A stretch of DNA of 64,000 bases from Tenacibaculum sp. SG-28 (GCF_002954385.1 NZ_MQVY01000001.1:224892-288891); one strand, 5' to 3'; positions 44,473 through 55,383 are shown, numbered from the stretch's first letter. Numbers and translations: made by a program. The notes: generated by a model not told the origin, from the letters alone.

Positions 44473-45969
44473 ATGAAAAATTATTTCAACCAATTATCAT
44501 TAAGAGAACAATTAGCGCAATTGGGTAAATGTAGGCTTATGGAGTCTGCAGAGTTTAAGGAAGGAGTAGCGGTATTAGATGGGATGAAAATTGTAATTGT
44601 TGGTTGTGGAGCGCAAGGCTTGAATCAAGGACTAAACATGCGTGATTCTGGTTTAGATGTCGCTTATGCACTTCGTGAAAAAGCTATTCAAGAGCAGCGT
44701 CAGTCTTATCGCAATGCGACAAAAAATGGTTTTGAAGTAGGTACCTTTGAAGAGTTGATTCCTACGGCAGATATAGTGTGTAATTTAACACCAGATAAGC
44801 AACATACTAAGGTAGTACATGCCATTATGCCACTTATGAAACACGGAGCTACATTGTCGTATTCGCACGGTTTTAATATCGTAGAGGAAGGCATGCAAAT
44901 TCGAAAAGATATTACGGTTATTATGGTAGCGCCAAAATGTCCTGGATCAGAAGTAAGAGAAGAGTATAAAAGAGGGTTTGGTGTTCCTACATTAATTGCG
45001 GTACATCCTGAAAATGATCCTGAAAACAAAGGGTTTGCCCAAGCAAAAGCATATGCGTATGCAACAGGCGGTCATAGAGCAGGGGTTTTGGAATCTTCTT
45101 TTGTAGCAGAGGTTAAATCGGATTTAATGGGAGAACAAACCATACTTTGCGGGGTTTTGCAAACAGGATCTATACTTGCGTTCGAGAAAATGGTTGCCGA
45201 AGGAATAGAACCTTCTTATGCTGCTAAATTAATTCAGTATGGTTGGGAAACGATTACCGAGGCATTAAAACATGGTGGTATCACTAATATGATGGATCGC
45301 TTGTCAAATCCTGCAAAACTAAAAGCATATACACTGTCTGAAGCTCTCAAAGAAATCATGCGTCCGCTTTTTCAAAAGCACATGGATGATATTATGTCTG
45401 GCCATTTCTCTAAAACCATGATGGATGATTGGGCGAATAACGATAAAGATTTATTAGAATGGAGAGCTGCTACAGGAGAAACTAGTTTTGAAAAAACAAA
45501 TGCAACGGATGCAATCATAGAGGAGCAAACATACTTTGATCAAGGAGTGTTATTGGTTGCCTTTGTTAGAGCAGGAGTAGAACTAGCTTTTGAAACCATG
45601 ACAGATGCAGGAATTATAGCGGCATCAGCCTATTACGAATCTTTACACGAAACACCGTTAATTGCAAATACTATTGCAAGAAAGAAGTTATATGAGATGA
45701 ATAGAATCATATCAGATACAGCAGAATATGGTTGTTATTTATTTGATCATGCATGTAGACCATTGCTTGTAGAGTTTATGGAAACAATAACAACAGAAGT
45801 TATAGGGCACTCTTTTTTAGGATCTACTGCAGTAAATAATCAGGAATTGATTGCGGTAAATGATGCTCTTAGAAGTCATCCTGTAGAAATCACCGGTAAA
45901 CAATTACGAACTGCAATGACTGCCATGAAGTCTATTAAAACCAAAGTAGAGGAACCTGTTTTACAATAA
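44473..45969 (+). CDS. ilvC: Ketol-acid reductoisomerase, class II (long form)
   Basis: IlvC isomerises and reduces the acetohydroxy acids. With 498 residues it is the long class II form with a duplicated C-terminal helical domain. It has the NADPH Rossmann site [57 protein letters not shown] (metal-binding Asp/Glu) and the second knot repeat [21 protein letters not shown]. It is 24 bp after ilvN. Confidence 0.95.
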   Translation: MKNYFNQLSLREQLAQLGKCRLMESAEFKEGVAVLDGMKIVIVGCGAQGLNQGLNMRDSGLDVAYALREKAIQEQRQSYRNATKNGFEVGTFEELIPTADIVCNLTPDKQHTKVVHAIMPLMKHGATLSYSHGFNIVEEGMQIRKDITVIMVAPKCPGSEVREEYKRGFGVPTLIAVHPENDPENKGFAQAKAYAYATGGHRAGVLESSFVAEVKSDLMGEQTILCGVLQTGSILAFEKMVAEGIEPSYAAKLIQYGWETITEALKHGGITNMMDRLSNPAKLKAYTLSEALKEIMRPLFQKHMDDIMSGHFSKTMMDDWANNDKDLLEWRAATGETSFEKTNATDAIIEEQTYFDQGVLLVAFVRAGVELAFETMTDAGIIAASAYYESLHETPLIANTIARKKLYEMNRIISDTAEYGCYLFDHACRPLLVEFMETITTEVIGHSFLGSTAVNNQELIAVNDALRSHPVEITGKQLRTAMTAMKSIKTKVEEPVLQ

Positions 45970-45970
45970 G

Positions 45971-47235
45971 ATGAAAGTACAAGTACAATCCTATTATCCC
46001 AAACTATCCGATATCAAAAGTGCAGTAACTACCTTGCAAGCAGTTGTTTCGGAAACACCTTTGTCTTTAAACTATTCGTATACGAATAAATTTGAAGCTA
46101 ATATTTATTTTAAAAGAGAAGATTTAAACCAAGTACGTTCTTATAAAATTAGAGGAGCGTACAATAAAATAGCTTCTTTACCGGAAGAGGATTTAGTAAA
46201 TGGAATTGTTTGTGCTAGTGCGGGTAATCATGCACAAGGTGTAGCACTTGCCTGTAGTATTAAGAAAATCCATGGTACCATTTTTATGCCCACTACTACC
46301 CCTAAACAAAAGGTCGAACAGGTGAAGATGTTTGGTGGTGAATTTGTAGACATCGAGTTGAGTGGTGATACATTTGATGATGCTTTTAATACTGCAATAT
46401 ACGTTTCCAATAGCTTACAGAAAACATTTGTGCATCCTTTTGATGATCAAAAATAATAGAAGGGCAAGGCACTATAGGATTGGAAATCTTAGAACAAAGT
46501 AATGCGACAATCGATTACTTGTTTTTACCCGTTGGGGGTGGTGGGTTAGCAGCAGGAGTTTCCAGTGTTTTTAAATATTTATCACCTCACACCAAAATAA
46601 TAGGGGTGGAGCCTGAGGGAGCACCTTCAATGTCTACTGCGATGCGACAAGGTGATATCGTAAAGTTAGCCACTATAGATAAGTTTGTAGATGGTGCAGC
46701 GGTTCAAAAGGTAGGAGATTTCACCTTTCCAATATGTAGAGAAAATCTTTACGATATGATAACTGTTTCAGAGGGTAAGATCTGCCAAACTATTTTAGAT
46801 ATGTATAACAAAGATGCAATTGTTGTAGAGCCAGCTGGCGCATTAACTATAGCTGCATTAGATACCTATAAAAATAAAATCATAGGAAAAAATGTTGTCT
46901 GCATCGTAAGTGGAAGTAACAACGACATCACTAGAACGGCAGAGATTAAAGAAAGAGCCTTGTTGCACGGAGGATTAAAACACTATTTTATCGTTCGTTT
47001 TCCACAGCGCTCTGGAGCTTTAAAAGAGTTTGTAATTGATGTTTTGGGAGAAAATGACGATATTACATTTTTCGAATATTCTAAAAAAACCAGTAGAGAG
47101 AATGGTCCTGCCGTTGTTGGGGTTGAATTAGAAAATGAAGAAGATTTAAAACCATTAATTTCCAGAATGCAAGAGAGAAATTTTTTCGGAGAGTATTTAA
47201 ATAATAAACCCAATTTATTTGAGTTTCTAGTATAG
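45971..47235 (+). CDS. ilvA: Threonine ammonia-lyase (one frame break)
   Basis: IlvA deaminates threonine to 2-oxobutyrate and links the thr and ilv pathways. Frame 1 has the PLP lysine block REDLNQVRSYKIRGAYNKIA and GIVCASAGNHAQGVALAC and stops after HPFDDQK at 46456. Adding one A to the A5 run 46449-46453 gives HPFDDQKIIEGQGTIGLEIL and continues with FLPVGGGGLAAGVSSVFKYL and a C-terminal ACT-like domain (HYFIVRFPQRSGALKEFVID). About 420 residues, the short form with one ACT domain. Last gene of the ilv operon. Confidence 0.93.
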
Positions 47236-47274
47236 TGCTGTCAAGAGATGATGAAGCTATTTTGCTTTTAAACT

Positions 47275-47304
47275 AAAAAACCCGAACGAGAGTTCGGGTT
47301 TTTT
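47275..47304. terminator. Bidirectional terminator after ilvA and tRNA-Phe
   Basis: Stem CCCGAAC (47281-47287), GAGA loop, GTTCGGG (47292-47298), with six A before and six T after. It lies between ilvA (plus) and the tRNA-Phe genes (minus). Confidence 0.93.
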
Positions 47305-47307
47305 ATG

Positions 47308-47380
47308 TGGTGCCTCCAGGAATCGAACCAGGGACACAAGGATTTTCAGTCCTTTGCTCTACCAACTGAGCTAAGGCACC
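47308..47380 (-). tRNA. tRNA-Phe (GAA), copy 1
   Basis: On the minus strand the sequence starts GGTGCCTTAGCTCAGTTGG and folds as a standard cloverleaf: 7-bp acceptor GGTGCCT/AGGCACC, D arm GCTC/GAGC, anticodon stem AAGGA/TCCTT with loop CTGAAAA (anticodon GAA), T arm CCTGG/CCTGG around TTCGATT. The CCA end is not encoded. Confidence 0.97.
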
Positions 47381-47445
47381 ATTGGAGCTTAATTAAGTAG
47401 CGTTTAAAATATGAAAATCGCAATTAAAGCGATTTGATACTTTTG

Positions 47446-47518
47446 TGGTGCCTCCAGGAATCGAACCAGGGACACAAGGATTTTCAGTCCTTTGCTCTAC
47501 CAACTGAGCTAAGGCACC
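47446..47518 (-). tRNA. tRNA-Phe (GAA), copy 2
   Basis: All 73 nt are identical to the copy at 47308-47380, from which it is separated by 65 bp. Both are on the minus strand and probably form one transcript. Confidence 0.97.
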
Positions 47519-47599
47519 AGTTGCTACTTTCATTAAGCGGATGCAAATATACAATCGTTTTTCGATTTACCAAAAGAATTAAAATAAAAAAATGAATTG

Positions 47600-47607
47600 T
47601 AACTTTG
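47600..47607 (+). promoter_or_regulatory. Possible -7 element of the coaX cluster
   Basis: TAACTTTG matches TAnnTTTG and lies 20 bp before the coaX ATG. No -33 box is clear. Confidence 0.4.
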
Positions 47608-47627
47608 CTCTGTACTAAATACGTAAT

Positions 47628-48359
47628 ATGCTTCTAATAATTGATGTTGGTAACACTAGGGTAAAGCTTGCTGTTTTTGAGCGAGATAGCATTGTTGAAA
47701 AATTTATTTTTGATAAAAGTGAAATTGTAACTGCTATAGAGAGTGTTATTTTAAAATTTCCAATTTCAAAAAGTATTATTTCATCCGTGGCTTCAATACC
47801 AGAGAAAGATGTTGCGACAATTTCTACATTGATATCTCCTTTATTTTTAAATCACGCTACAAAAGTACCTTTTGTTAATTTATATGATACACCAACAACC
47901 TTAGGGGTAGATAGAATCGCTTTAGCTGCGGCTGCAGTTCGAAAATACGAAAATAAAAATTGTTTGGTAATTGATGCGGGAACTTGTATAACGTATGATT
48001 TTATCTCTAGTAAAAAAGAGTATTTTGGAGGAGCTATTTCTCCTGGTATTGCAATGCGCTTCAGAGCCTTACACGAATTTACTTCCAAATTACCTTTAGT
48101 ATCCGATACGGAATCATTTGAGTTAATTGGAAATAACACCAACGCTTCCATTCTCTCTGGTGTTTTAAATGGGGTATGTTTTGAGATTTCTGGTCTTATA
48201 GATAAATATAAGTCAGAGTATCAAGATTTAACAGTTGTTTTAACAGGAGGAGACACAAAATTCTTGTCAAAACAATTAAAAAGTGGCATATTTGCCAATC
48301 CAAATTTTGTTTTGGAAGGTTTACATACGATTTTGATATACAATTCAAAGGATGATTAA
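47628..48359 (+). CDS. coaX: Type III pantothenate kinase
   Basis: CoaX phosphorylates pantothenate in coenzyme A synthesis. The 243-residue ASKHA-fold protein has LLIIDVGNTRVKLAVFE (P-loop-like D-x-G-N-T), TPTTLGVDRIALAAAAVRKY and VIDAGTCITYDFI, then GGAISPGIAMRFRALH. It is the first gene of an envelope cluster and overlaps the next gene by 8 bp. Confidence 0.95.
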   Translation: MLLIIDVGNTRVKLAVFERDSIVEKFIFDKSEIVTAIESVILKFPISKSIISSVASIPEKDVATISTLISPLFLNHATKVPFVNLYDTPTTLGVDRIALAAAAVRKYENKNCLVIDAGTCITYDFISSKKEYFGGAISPGIAMRFRALHEFTSKLPLVSDTESFELIGNNTNASILSGVLNGVCFEISGLIDKYKSEYQDLTVVLTGGDTKFLSKQLKSGIFANPNFVLEGLHTILIYNSKDD

Positions 48360-49632
48360 AAAAATTACAGTTACAATATTGCTGTTGAGTTCCTTGGCTA
48401 TACTGGCCCAGAGAAATAGTACTTCCCCGTATTCTTATTTTGGAATAGGTGAAAATTTTGATCCATTAACCGTAGAACAAGCTTCTATGGGTGGAATTGG
48501 AGTGGCACTTAAAGATGTATATCATTTAAACTTCACCAATCCGGCTTCTCTTGCAGATTTAAAAGTAGCAACTTATGCCATGGGTGGAAGTATGTCTTTT
48601 ATTACCATTAAAGAAGAAGGAATTAGTGATTCTGGAAGTTCAACAAGTCTTCGCTATGTTTCTTTGGCCTTCCCAATTTCCAAAAATATGGGTTTTTCTG
48701 TCGGACTTCAACCTTTTTCCTCAGTAGGTTATGCCTTACTAAACACCGAGTACAATGGAGAAGATATATCTAAAGTAAGTAGATATTCTGGCTCAGGTGG
48801 TACCAATAGACTATATGCTGGTTTTGGGGTGTATCTGTTCAAAGGTTTTTCCTTAGGTGGTGAGGCAAGTTTCATATTTGGTTCAATTGATAAAAATATT
48901 TTAGAAATCTTAAATGAAGTTTCCAGAGGGACACAAGTTGAGGAAAATTTAAATATTCGAGGAGGATTATACAAAGTAGGTGCTCAATACCAAAAGATCT
49001 TGAAAAACGACTTGCAATTGAGTACTGGTGCATCTGTAACTTTCGGGGCAGATCTTTCTGCGAAAGGAAGCGAACGTATTTACTCTATTGGTGCAATAGA
49101 TAGCAGAATTAGAGAGTTGTTAGATGATTCCGCTGTGCAAGGAACAGTCACTATTCCTTTAAATTATACCATTGGAGTTGGTTTAGGAAGAGCAAATAAA
49201 TGGTATGCGGGTCTTAACCAAGAATTTAGCGAAGCTGCCTCTGTGTCAAGTAATGTAGATATACCCGATGCCTTATACCAATATGAAAAAGGTTCTAAGT
49301 TTTCAATAGGTGGTTATTACATTCCCAAATTTAATTCAATATCAAGTTACTGGGATAGAATAACCTACCGTGCTGGTTTCCGTATGGAAAATATAGGGGT
49401 AGCAGTAGATGGTCTCGGTACGGGGCAAGATTATACCTCAATTAAAGACTTTGGCATAAATGTTGGGGTTGGATTACCATTGCCAAAGCAATTATCTAAT
49501 TTAAATCTAGGATTTGAATACGGACAAAGAGGAACTACAGATAACAATTTAGTTAAGGAGGAATATTTTAATATTAAATTAAGTTTATCCTTAAATAGCC
49601 GTAACTGGTTTAAACAAAGAAAAATAGATTAA
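48352..49632 (+). CDS. Outer membrane beta-barrel protein (FadL/PorV-like), unassigned
   Basis: A 426-residue protein with a signal peptide (MIKKITVTILLLSSLAILAQ) and alternating amphipathic strands ending with the aromatic-rich NIKLSLSLNSRNWFKQRK. The opening TSPYSYFGIGENFDPLTVEQ and SMGGIGVALKDVYHLNFTNPASL resembles the N-terminal plug-like region of FadL-type and PorV-type barrels in Bacteroidota. It sits between coaX and the TPR/lptC genes, a recurrent arrangement in Flavobacteriia. Cargo or role is unknown. Confidence 0.7.
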   Translation: MIKKITVTILLLSSLAILAQRNSTSPYSYFGIGENFDPLTVEQASMGGIGVALKDVYHLNFTNPASLADLKVATYAMGGSMSFITIKEEGISDSGSSTSLRYVSLAFPISKNMGFSVGLQPFSSVGYALLNTEYNGEDISKVSRYSGSGGTNRLYAGFGVYLFKGFSLGGEASFIFGSIDKNILEILNEVSRGTQVEENLNIRGGLYKVGAQYQKILKNDLQLSTGASVTFGADLSAKGSERIYSIGAIDSRIRELLDDSAVQGTVTIPLNYTIGVGLGRANKWYAGLNQEFSEAASVSSNVDIPDALYQYEKGSKFSIGGYYIPKFNSISSYWDRITYRAGFRMENIGVAVDGLGTGQDYTSIKDFGINVGVGLPLPKQLSNLNLGFEYGQRGTTDNNLVKEEYFNIKLSLSLNSRNWFKQRKID

Positions 49633-49648
49633 ATATAATAACTGACAA

Positions 49649-50961
49649 ATGATGAAAAAAATACGTATTTTCTTGCAGCCATGTTTTTGTTTGTTGCCGT
49701 GAGTACCGTTCATGCACAAGCAAGCCAAGAATGTGCTATGAAGTACAATCTTTTTAAACAGAAAGCGATTACCAAAAAATATGCAGAAGCGAAGCCTGAC
49801 TTAGAATATTTAATAGCAAATTGTCCAAAATTATCTGTGAATATATATAAATACGGTGCTAAAGTTGCTGAAAAAAGTCAAGATCCTGATTTAGCAAAAC
49901 GCATCTATGAAACAAGATTAGTAAACTTTCCAGATAAAGGAGCTGCTAAAGCACATAGTGATTATGCTACGTATCTGATAAATAATAAACTCGCTTCGGA
50001 TGCGGAAGTATTCGCTATTTTACAAAAAGCATATACCATTTCTCCAAAAGAAATGAGTGTTAAAAATATTTTCAGATACTTTAAGGCAGTTACGGAACAA
50101 AATAAAGATTCCAATCCTCAGTTAGTTTTCGATACTTACGATGATGTTATTGAGTCTGTGCAAGAGAAGTTAGATGATTATAATGTAAAAATAGCAAAAC
50201 TTCAAGCCAAAGAAGAGGCTGGTACCATTGACGCTAAAGAAAAGAAACTTTTAAATGCTTACACTATCAACTCTACATCTTTAGGAAAAGTTGAAGGTGG
50301 GTTAGATGCCATGATTTCAGAAATTGCAACATGTGAACGATTAATTCCAATATATTCTAGAGATTTTGAGGCTAACAAAACCGATGGTGTTTGGTTGAAA
50401 AGAGCGGTTTCAAGAATGTATAATAAAGGGTGTCAATCGGATCCATTATTCGAGAAATTGGCAGTTGCCTATGCGGATGTTACACAGTCTGCTGATGCAT
50501 TTAATTTTGTTGCTGGTATAATGGATAGAAATGGGGATAGTAGTGGAGCAGCAAGCATGCGAAAAAAGGCCTTCGATTTAGAAACAGATCCTCTAAAGAA
50601 AGCTAGACTTAAGCTTCGTGAAGCACAAGGTTCAAGTGGAAGTAGGGCGAGAGCTCTGGCCAATGAGGCACTTCGTTACAACCCTAATATGGGTAAAGCT
50701 TATCTATTTATCGCGAGTTTGTATGCAAAGAGTGCTAATTCATGCGGTACGGATGAATTTGAAAAAAGAATGGTTTACGTAGCTGCTCTTAACAAAGCGC
50801 AAAAAGCTGCTAGAGTTGATCCTGGTTGTGGTGCTGGAAGATATATATCAAATTATAAAAGGAATATTCCTTCTAAAAAATTAATCTTTCAGAAAGGATT
50901 AGCATCAGGTTCTTCACATAAAATTGGATGTTGGATTGGAGAAACTGTTCGCATACCATAG
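49649..50961 (+). CDS. Exported TPR-repeat protein (frame break in signal peptide)
   Basis: A roughly 437-residue periplasmic protein with helical TPR-like repeats (for example NPQLVFDTYDDVIESVQEKL and ARALANEALRYNPNMGKAYL). As read, the ATG-ATG start at 49649/49652 runs into another frame; adding one A to the A7 run 49655-49661 gives a proper signal peptide MMKKNTYFLAAMFLFVAVST-VHAQ joined to the rest. A start at ATG 49681 would give half a signal peptide and is less likely. Conserved in the coaX-lptC neighbourhood of Flavobacteriia; function unknown. Confidence 0.8.
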
Positions 50962-50966
50962 AGGAT

Positions 50967-51535
50967 ATGAAACACATACTAAGTAAAAATTGTAAAAACA
51001 TTGTTGTCATTTTATTGATAACAATGTTTTTTCTTGTGTGAACAATCCTAAAGAAGTACGAGATTTTCTTGCCGACCGAAACCTTCCTATTGCCGTAGGA
51101 AAAAACATACGCCATTCCTATAGAGATTCGGGTGTGGTTACTTCTAAATTAATCACCCCTATTTTAAACGACTATACCAATAGAAAAAAACATCCCTTTA
51201 ATGAGTTTCCTCAGGGCATAAAAATTATTACTTTTGATGCTACAAAAGGAGACTCTACAACCGTAACTGGTAATTATGCTTTAACCTTTACAAATACAAA
51301 AATTTCGGATATAAGAGATGATGTAGTAATTGTTAATCATAGTGGAGATACCAAATTAGAGACTAATCAGTTATATTGGGATCAAAAGGAGAAAGTAGTT
51401 TTTACAGAGGATGGTTTCCGGCTAACCACTGCAACGGACACCATTACTGGTTTTGGATTTGAATCGCTGCAAGATTTATCCAAATGGGTAGCTAAAGACA
51501 TCACTGGAGAAATTATAACAAAAGAAGATTTATAA
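50967..51535 (+). CDS. lptC: LPS-export lipoprotein LptC (frame break at the lipobox)
   Basis: LptC links the inner-membrane LptBFG ATPase to the periplasmic LPS bridge. From ATG 50967 the first frame gives a hydrophobic segment ending MFFLV then stop. With one extra T in the T6 run 51027-51032 it reads ITMFFSCVNNPKEV, a lipobox with a lipidated cysteine, and continues with the LptC repeats SGVVTSKLITPILNDYTNRK, GIKIITFDA, TVTGNYALTFT, LETNQLYWDQKEKVVFTEDG. The 188-residue length is typical. The stop overlaps the next gene. Confidence 0.88.
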
Positions 51536-51753
51536 TGAATACACTTTGGAAATATTTGCAATATGGTTATCTTGTTGTAGCTGTAATCTTTTTAGTGGAG
51601 GGGATAGTCCGAATTAATTCAGATCTTCCACAAGCATTAATTATGTTTGGTTTATCGCTATTTATTGCTTTTATATTTTTTTTCAAACGACGTTTTAGAA
51701 AAAAGTTCAAAAGAGAAATAAACAAAAGTAAATACAAGGCTAATGCAGTTTGA
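51535..51753 (+). CDS. Small two-helix membrane protein
   Basis: A 72-residue protein with two transmembrane segments (about 10-25 and 34-51) and a strongly basic C-terminal tail (FKRRFRKKFKREINKSKYK). It overlaps lptC by one base and the CNNM gene by 11 bp, so it is certainly part of this operon. Family not recognised beyond being a conserved hypothetical in this position in Flavobacteriia. Confidence 0.7.
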   Translation: MNTLWKYLQYGYLVVAVIFLVEGIVRINSDLPQALIMFGLSLFIAFIFFFKRRFRKKFKREINKSKYKANAV

Positions 51754-53034
51754 AATTATTGTTATTTTAGTTTCTATTTTATTTTCTGCTTTTTTTTCAG
51801 GAATGGAAATTGCCTTTATCTCTGCGAATAGACTTCATATTGAATTAGAGAAAAAGAGTGAGGGCATAGTGGCTGCAGTTTTGGCCAAGTTAACGCAGAA
51901 ATCCTCTAAATTCATCACTACTATGTTAGTTGGCAATAATATTGCTTAGTGGTCTACAGCTACTTTATGGGTGATCTTTTAATGAATTGGTTTCAAAATT
52001 TTTTACCCTCTAATAGTGCTTTTGTTACGTACTTATTAAAAGATGTTAGTTTACTCACACAAACTTTAATTTCCACCCTTATTATACTGGTGACTGCTGA
52101 ATTTTTACCGAAAGCTATATTTAGGATCTATTCGAATAAACTTCTCAAGATTTTCGCCATTCCTGCGTATTTCTTTTTTTTGCTTTTTTACTTTATAACC
52201 TCTGTTCTTACTATAATTACTGATTTTTTTCTTCGTGTCTTTTTTAAAGCTGCCGAAAAAGAAGCAAATACAGCTTTTAGTAGAGAAGAGTTAGGTAATT
52301 TTATTTCCGAGCACCTAGACGGAGGGAATGAAGAAGAAGAGGTGGATTCTGAGATTCAGATTTTTCAAAATGCCTTGGAGTTTCACAAAGTTAAAGCGAG
52401 GGAAATAATGGTGCCGAGAACAGAGCTTATGGCTGTTGATATTCACGAGTCTGTAACTACCTTAAGAAATCTTTTTATAGAGACAGGATTTTCAAAAATT
52501 TTAGTTTACAAAAATTCATTAGACGATATTTTAGGATATGTAAGCGCTTTTGAGCTCTTTAAAAAACCAAAGTCTATAAAGTCTTTATTACTGCCAGTGG
52601 AGTTTGTTCCAGAGTCTATGATAATTAAGGATATTTTAAATACACTTATCAAGAAAAGAAAAAGTATTGCTGTGGTCGTTGACGAGTATGGTGGAACTTC
52701 AGGAATTATTACGGTAGAGGACGTAGTCGAAGAACTATTTGGGGAAATTGAAGATGAACATGATACCCTAGATTTGTTTGAAGCAAAATTAGATGCTAAT
52801 GAGTTTCAATTTTCAGCCCGTTTGGAAATTGATTATTTAAACGAAGAGTACGGCTTAGATATTCCAAAAGAAGAGGCATACGAAACACTTGGAGGTTTTA
52901 TTATCGAGCATACAGAAACTATTCCTGTGCAAGACGAAGTTATAACAATAGATAAGTTTGAAATTAAAATATTGCGTGTAAGTGCCTCTAAAATCGATGT
53001 CATTTACCTCAAAGTCTTAACGAACCAAGAGTAA
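51743..53034 (+). CDS. CNNM/hemolysin C-family membrane protein with CBS pair (one frame break)
   Basis: Domains in order: N-terminal CNNM transmembrane domain (segments from FEIIVILVSILFSAFFSGME to about residue 155), a CBS pair (VMVPRTELMAVDIHESVTTL and ILNTLIKKRKSIAVVVDEYG) and a C-terminal CorC/HlyC domain. DEYGGTSGIITVEDVVEELF is diagnostic. Frame 1 ends with NNIA and TAG at 51947-51949. Adding one T (GCTTAG to GCTTTAG) gives NNIALVVYSYFMGDLLMNW. Possible roles are magnesium or cobalt homeostasis. The gliding protein GldE belongs to the same family, and I cannot tell it apart from here. Confidence 0.87.
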
Positions 53035-53078
53035 CAGAATACCTGCTTAATTCTCCGAGTGAAAACCACTAAAAAACA

Positions 53079-53109
53079 TTGCATTATTAAATGTGAAATT
53101 GTATTTTCG
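53079..53109 (+). promoter_or_regulatory. Probable promoter of ppiD
   Basis: TTG (53079-53081), 20-bp spacer, TATTTTCG (53102-53109), 27 bp before ATG 53137. The boxes match the pattern seen before purM. Confidence 0.5.
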
Positions 53110-53136
53110 CACACTGTTAATAAATTAAAATGACGT

Positions 53137-55245
53137 ATGGCAATTTTATCTAAAATTAGAGAACGATCAATGTTCTTAATTCTTGTTATTGGTTTAGCAC
53201 TTTTTGCGTTTGTTCTAGATCCATCAACTATTTCAGATTTTTTTAATTCCAACAAAGTAAATGAGATTGGTGAAGTAAATGGAGAGGTAATTTCTCGTCA
53301 AGATTTTGCGGAAGCTTTAGAGGCGTATAAAAAGCAAACTGGAAATAGAGTTTCTGAAATGCAAGCTGCAAAAACAGTGTGGAATAATTTAGTACGTCAA
53401 AAGTTATACAAAGCGCAATTAGAGGAAGCAGGAATAACGGTAGGGGAATCGGATATTTTAAATGCATTGATAGAATCCTCAGGAGTTCAAAACCAAGAAA
53501 GATTCCAAACAGAAGGTATTTTTGATAAAACTAAATTTAAAGAGTTTTTAGCAACTACCAGAGCCTCTGGTTCACAAGAATGGGAAGCTTGGCAAAATTA
53601 CATGGCCTCTCTACAGAATAATATTGAGAAATCAACTTACGACAACTTGGTAGGGGCTGGTTTGGGAGCTTCTTTGAAGGAAGGAGAAATGCAGTATCTA
53701 TCGGAGGGAACCAAAGCATCTGGAAAATTTGTGTATGCTCCATATACCGCTATAGCAGATAGCTTAGTTACTGTTAGCAAAAGCGAAATCAAAAAATATA
53801 TTGAAAACCATGCTGCTGCATATGAAGTAGACGCAAGTCGCGATATTAAGTTTGTGAAGTTTCCTATTTTACCAACAGTAGAAGACGAAGAAGCAATAAA
53901 ACGCGAAGTTGCAGGTTTTGTTCCGGATGCAAAGGGCTTTACAGGATTAAAAAAGGCAACAGACTACGAGCTTTTAGCCGAAGATGTAAAGTCGGACGTT
54001 GTGATGAATAGCAATTATCGTTTTAAAGTCGGTGTGCCTCAAGTAATAGCTGAAGATCTTTTTAAAGGTGAGGTGGGCGATGTATTCGGCCCTTATAAAG
54101 ATAATAATCAATTTAAGGTTTCTAAGATAACAGAAATAACTACTATCCCTGATTCTGTAAAGGCTAGTCACGTTTTAATTCCTTTTGTTGGGTCACGCTC
54201 TGCAACTCCAGAGACTACAGATTCAGACATACTTGCAAAAAAGAAAGCAGACAGTTTAATGGGGGTTATTAAAAAGTCACCTTCTGCTATTATTGCAATA
54301 GCAAAAGCGTATTCAGCAGACCAATCTAATGCAGATAAAGGAGGAGAACTTGGATGGTTCACATATAATAGAATGGTACCTGAATTTAGAGATTACTGCT
54401 TTACGAGTAAAAAAGGAGATGTTGGTGTGGTTAAAACTGCTTTTGGATACCATGTTATTTTGATTGAAGATCAGAAAAACTTTCAACCGGTAGTTAAATT
54501 AGCAACTGTTGGTCGTGATATCGTTGCTTCTGAGGCAACTGAAAATCAAATTTTTCAAAATGCCGAAACTTTCGCATTAGAATTATCTAATGGCAAAAAA
54601 TATGAAGACTTGGTGAAAGAATCTAATCTAAACTCTTTACCAGCAGTCGGTTTGAAAGCTTTGGATGATAATGTTCCTGGAATCGGAAATGAGAGAGATA
54701 TCATTGTGTGGGCCTTTGACAAAGAGGTGAACGTAGGTGACTTTAAACGATTTGATATTGATGGAGGATATGCTGTTGCAGTAGTTACAGATAAAACGGC
54801 TAAAGGATTAATGCCTGTTGACAAAGCCATAACGAAAGTTCGTCCGATTTTATTAAATGAAAAGAAAGCGGCCATAATCAAAGATAAAATGGCTGGCGCA
54901 ACACTTAAAGAAATTGCTGCAAATGTAAATGATCGTGAACGTAACTTTACTGATGTGAACTTACAATCTCCTACGATTTCTGGTGTAGGTTATGAGCCTA
55001 AAGTTGTTGGCGCTATGTTAACAGCAGAGGAAAATAAAGTGTTTTCGAAAGTAGTAGGAGATAGAGGCGTGTATGCTTTTGTGGTAGAAAAGAAAGTATT
55101 GCCTGCGGCATTACCTAATTATGATACCTACAGAAAAAGAATAGCCAATGATAGAAAAAATAAGTCGTTCCAAATGTACGAGGCGGTAAAGGAAGCTTCT
55201 AAAATTGAAGATCGCGTTAGTTCATTTTACGGCATCGAGGAATAA
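53137..55245 (+). CDS. ppiD: Membrane-anchored periplasmic peptidyl-prolyl isomerase (PpiD/SurA type)
   Basis: A 702-residue folding factor. An N-terminal anchor (RSMFLILVIGLALFAFVLD, about 9-27) is followed by a SurA-N-like chaperone domain (about 40-220) and a parvulin domain around 340-450: ASHVLIPFVGSRS, ADQSNADKGGELGWFTYNRM and VKTAFGYHVILIEDQ. Length and order match PpiD in Bacteroidota. It ends the coaX-lptC cluster and is followed by a strong terminator. Confidence 0.93.
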   Translation: MAILSKIRERSMFLILVIGLALFAFVLDPSTISDFFNSNKVNEIGEVNGEVISRQDFAEALEAYKKQTGNRVSEMQAAKTVWNNLVRQKLYKAQLEEAGITVGESDILNALIESSGVQNQERFQTEGIFDKTKFKEFLATTRASGSQEWEAWQNYMASLQNNIEKSTYDNLVGAGLGASLKEGEMQYLSEGTKASGKFVYAPYTAIADSLVTVSKSEIKKYIENHAAAYEVDASRDIKFVKFPILPTVEDEEAIKREVAGFVPDAKGFTGLKKATDYELLAEDVKSDVVMNSNYRFKVGVPQVIAEDLFKGEVGDVFGPYKDNNQFKVSKITEITTIPDSVKASHVLIPFVGSRSATPETTDSDILAKKKADSLMGVIKKSPSAIIAIAKAYSADQSNADKGGELGWFTYNRMVPEFRDYCFTSKKGDVGVVKTAFGYHVILIEDQKNFQPVVKLATVGRDIVASEATENQIFQNAETFALELSNGKKYEDLVKESNLNSLPAVGLKALDDNVPGIGNERDIIVWAFDKEVNVGDFKRFDIDGGYAVAVVTDKTAKGLMPVDKAITKVRPILLNEKKAAIIKDKMAGATLKEIAANVNDRERNFTDVNLQSPTISGVGYEPKVVGAMLTAEENKVFSKVVGDRGVYAFVVEKKVLPAALPNYDTYRKRIANDRKNKSFQMYEAVKEASKIEDRVSSFYGIEE

Positions 55246-55270
55246 TTGTCTTCCTATTAATGTATTGTAA

Positions 55271-55302
55271 AAAAAGCCTAGGTGTAATCCTAGGCTTTTT
55301 TT
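55271..55302. terminator. Bidirectional terminator after ppiD
   Basis: Stem GCCTAGG (55276-55282) / CCTAGGC (55289-55295) with A run before and seven T after. Confidence 0.93.
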
Positions 55303-55383
55303 CTGTTTTAGAAAATGGGTTGTGATAAAGTTATGGATTCCTGTTCAATAGTAAATTTTGTTACTTCCTATAGTTTAAATACA

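Noticed and set aside
22402..47235. Loss of leucine, isoleucine, threonine and arginine synthesis by gene decay
   Set aside because: All affected genes keep every motif, have single breaks that a single base repairs, and remain in intact overlapping operons next to undamaged partners. purK and lptC show the same kind of break.
47308..47518. Two tRNA-Phe copies as an integration site with a duplicated attachment end
   Set aside because: Both copies are complete, identical and only 65 bp apart, with no integrase or foreign genes near. A simple tandem tRNA duplication is enough.
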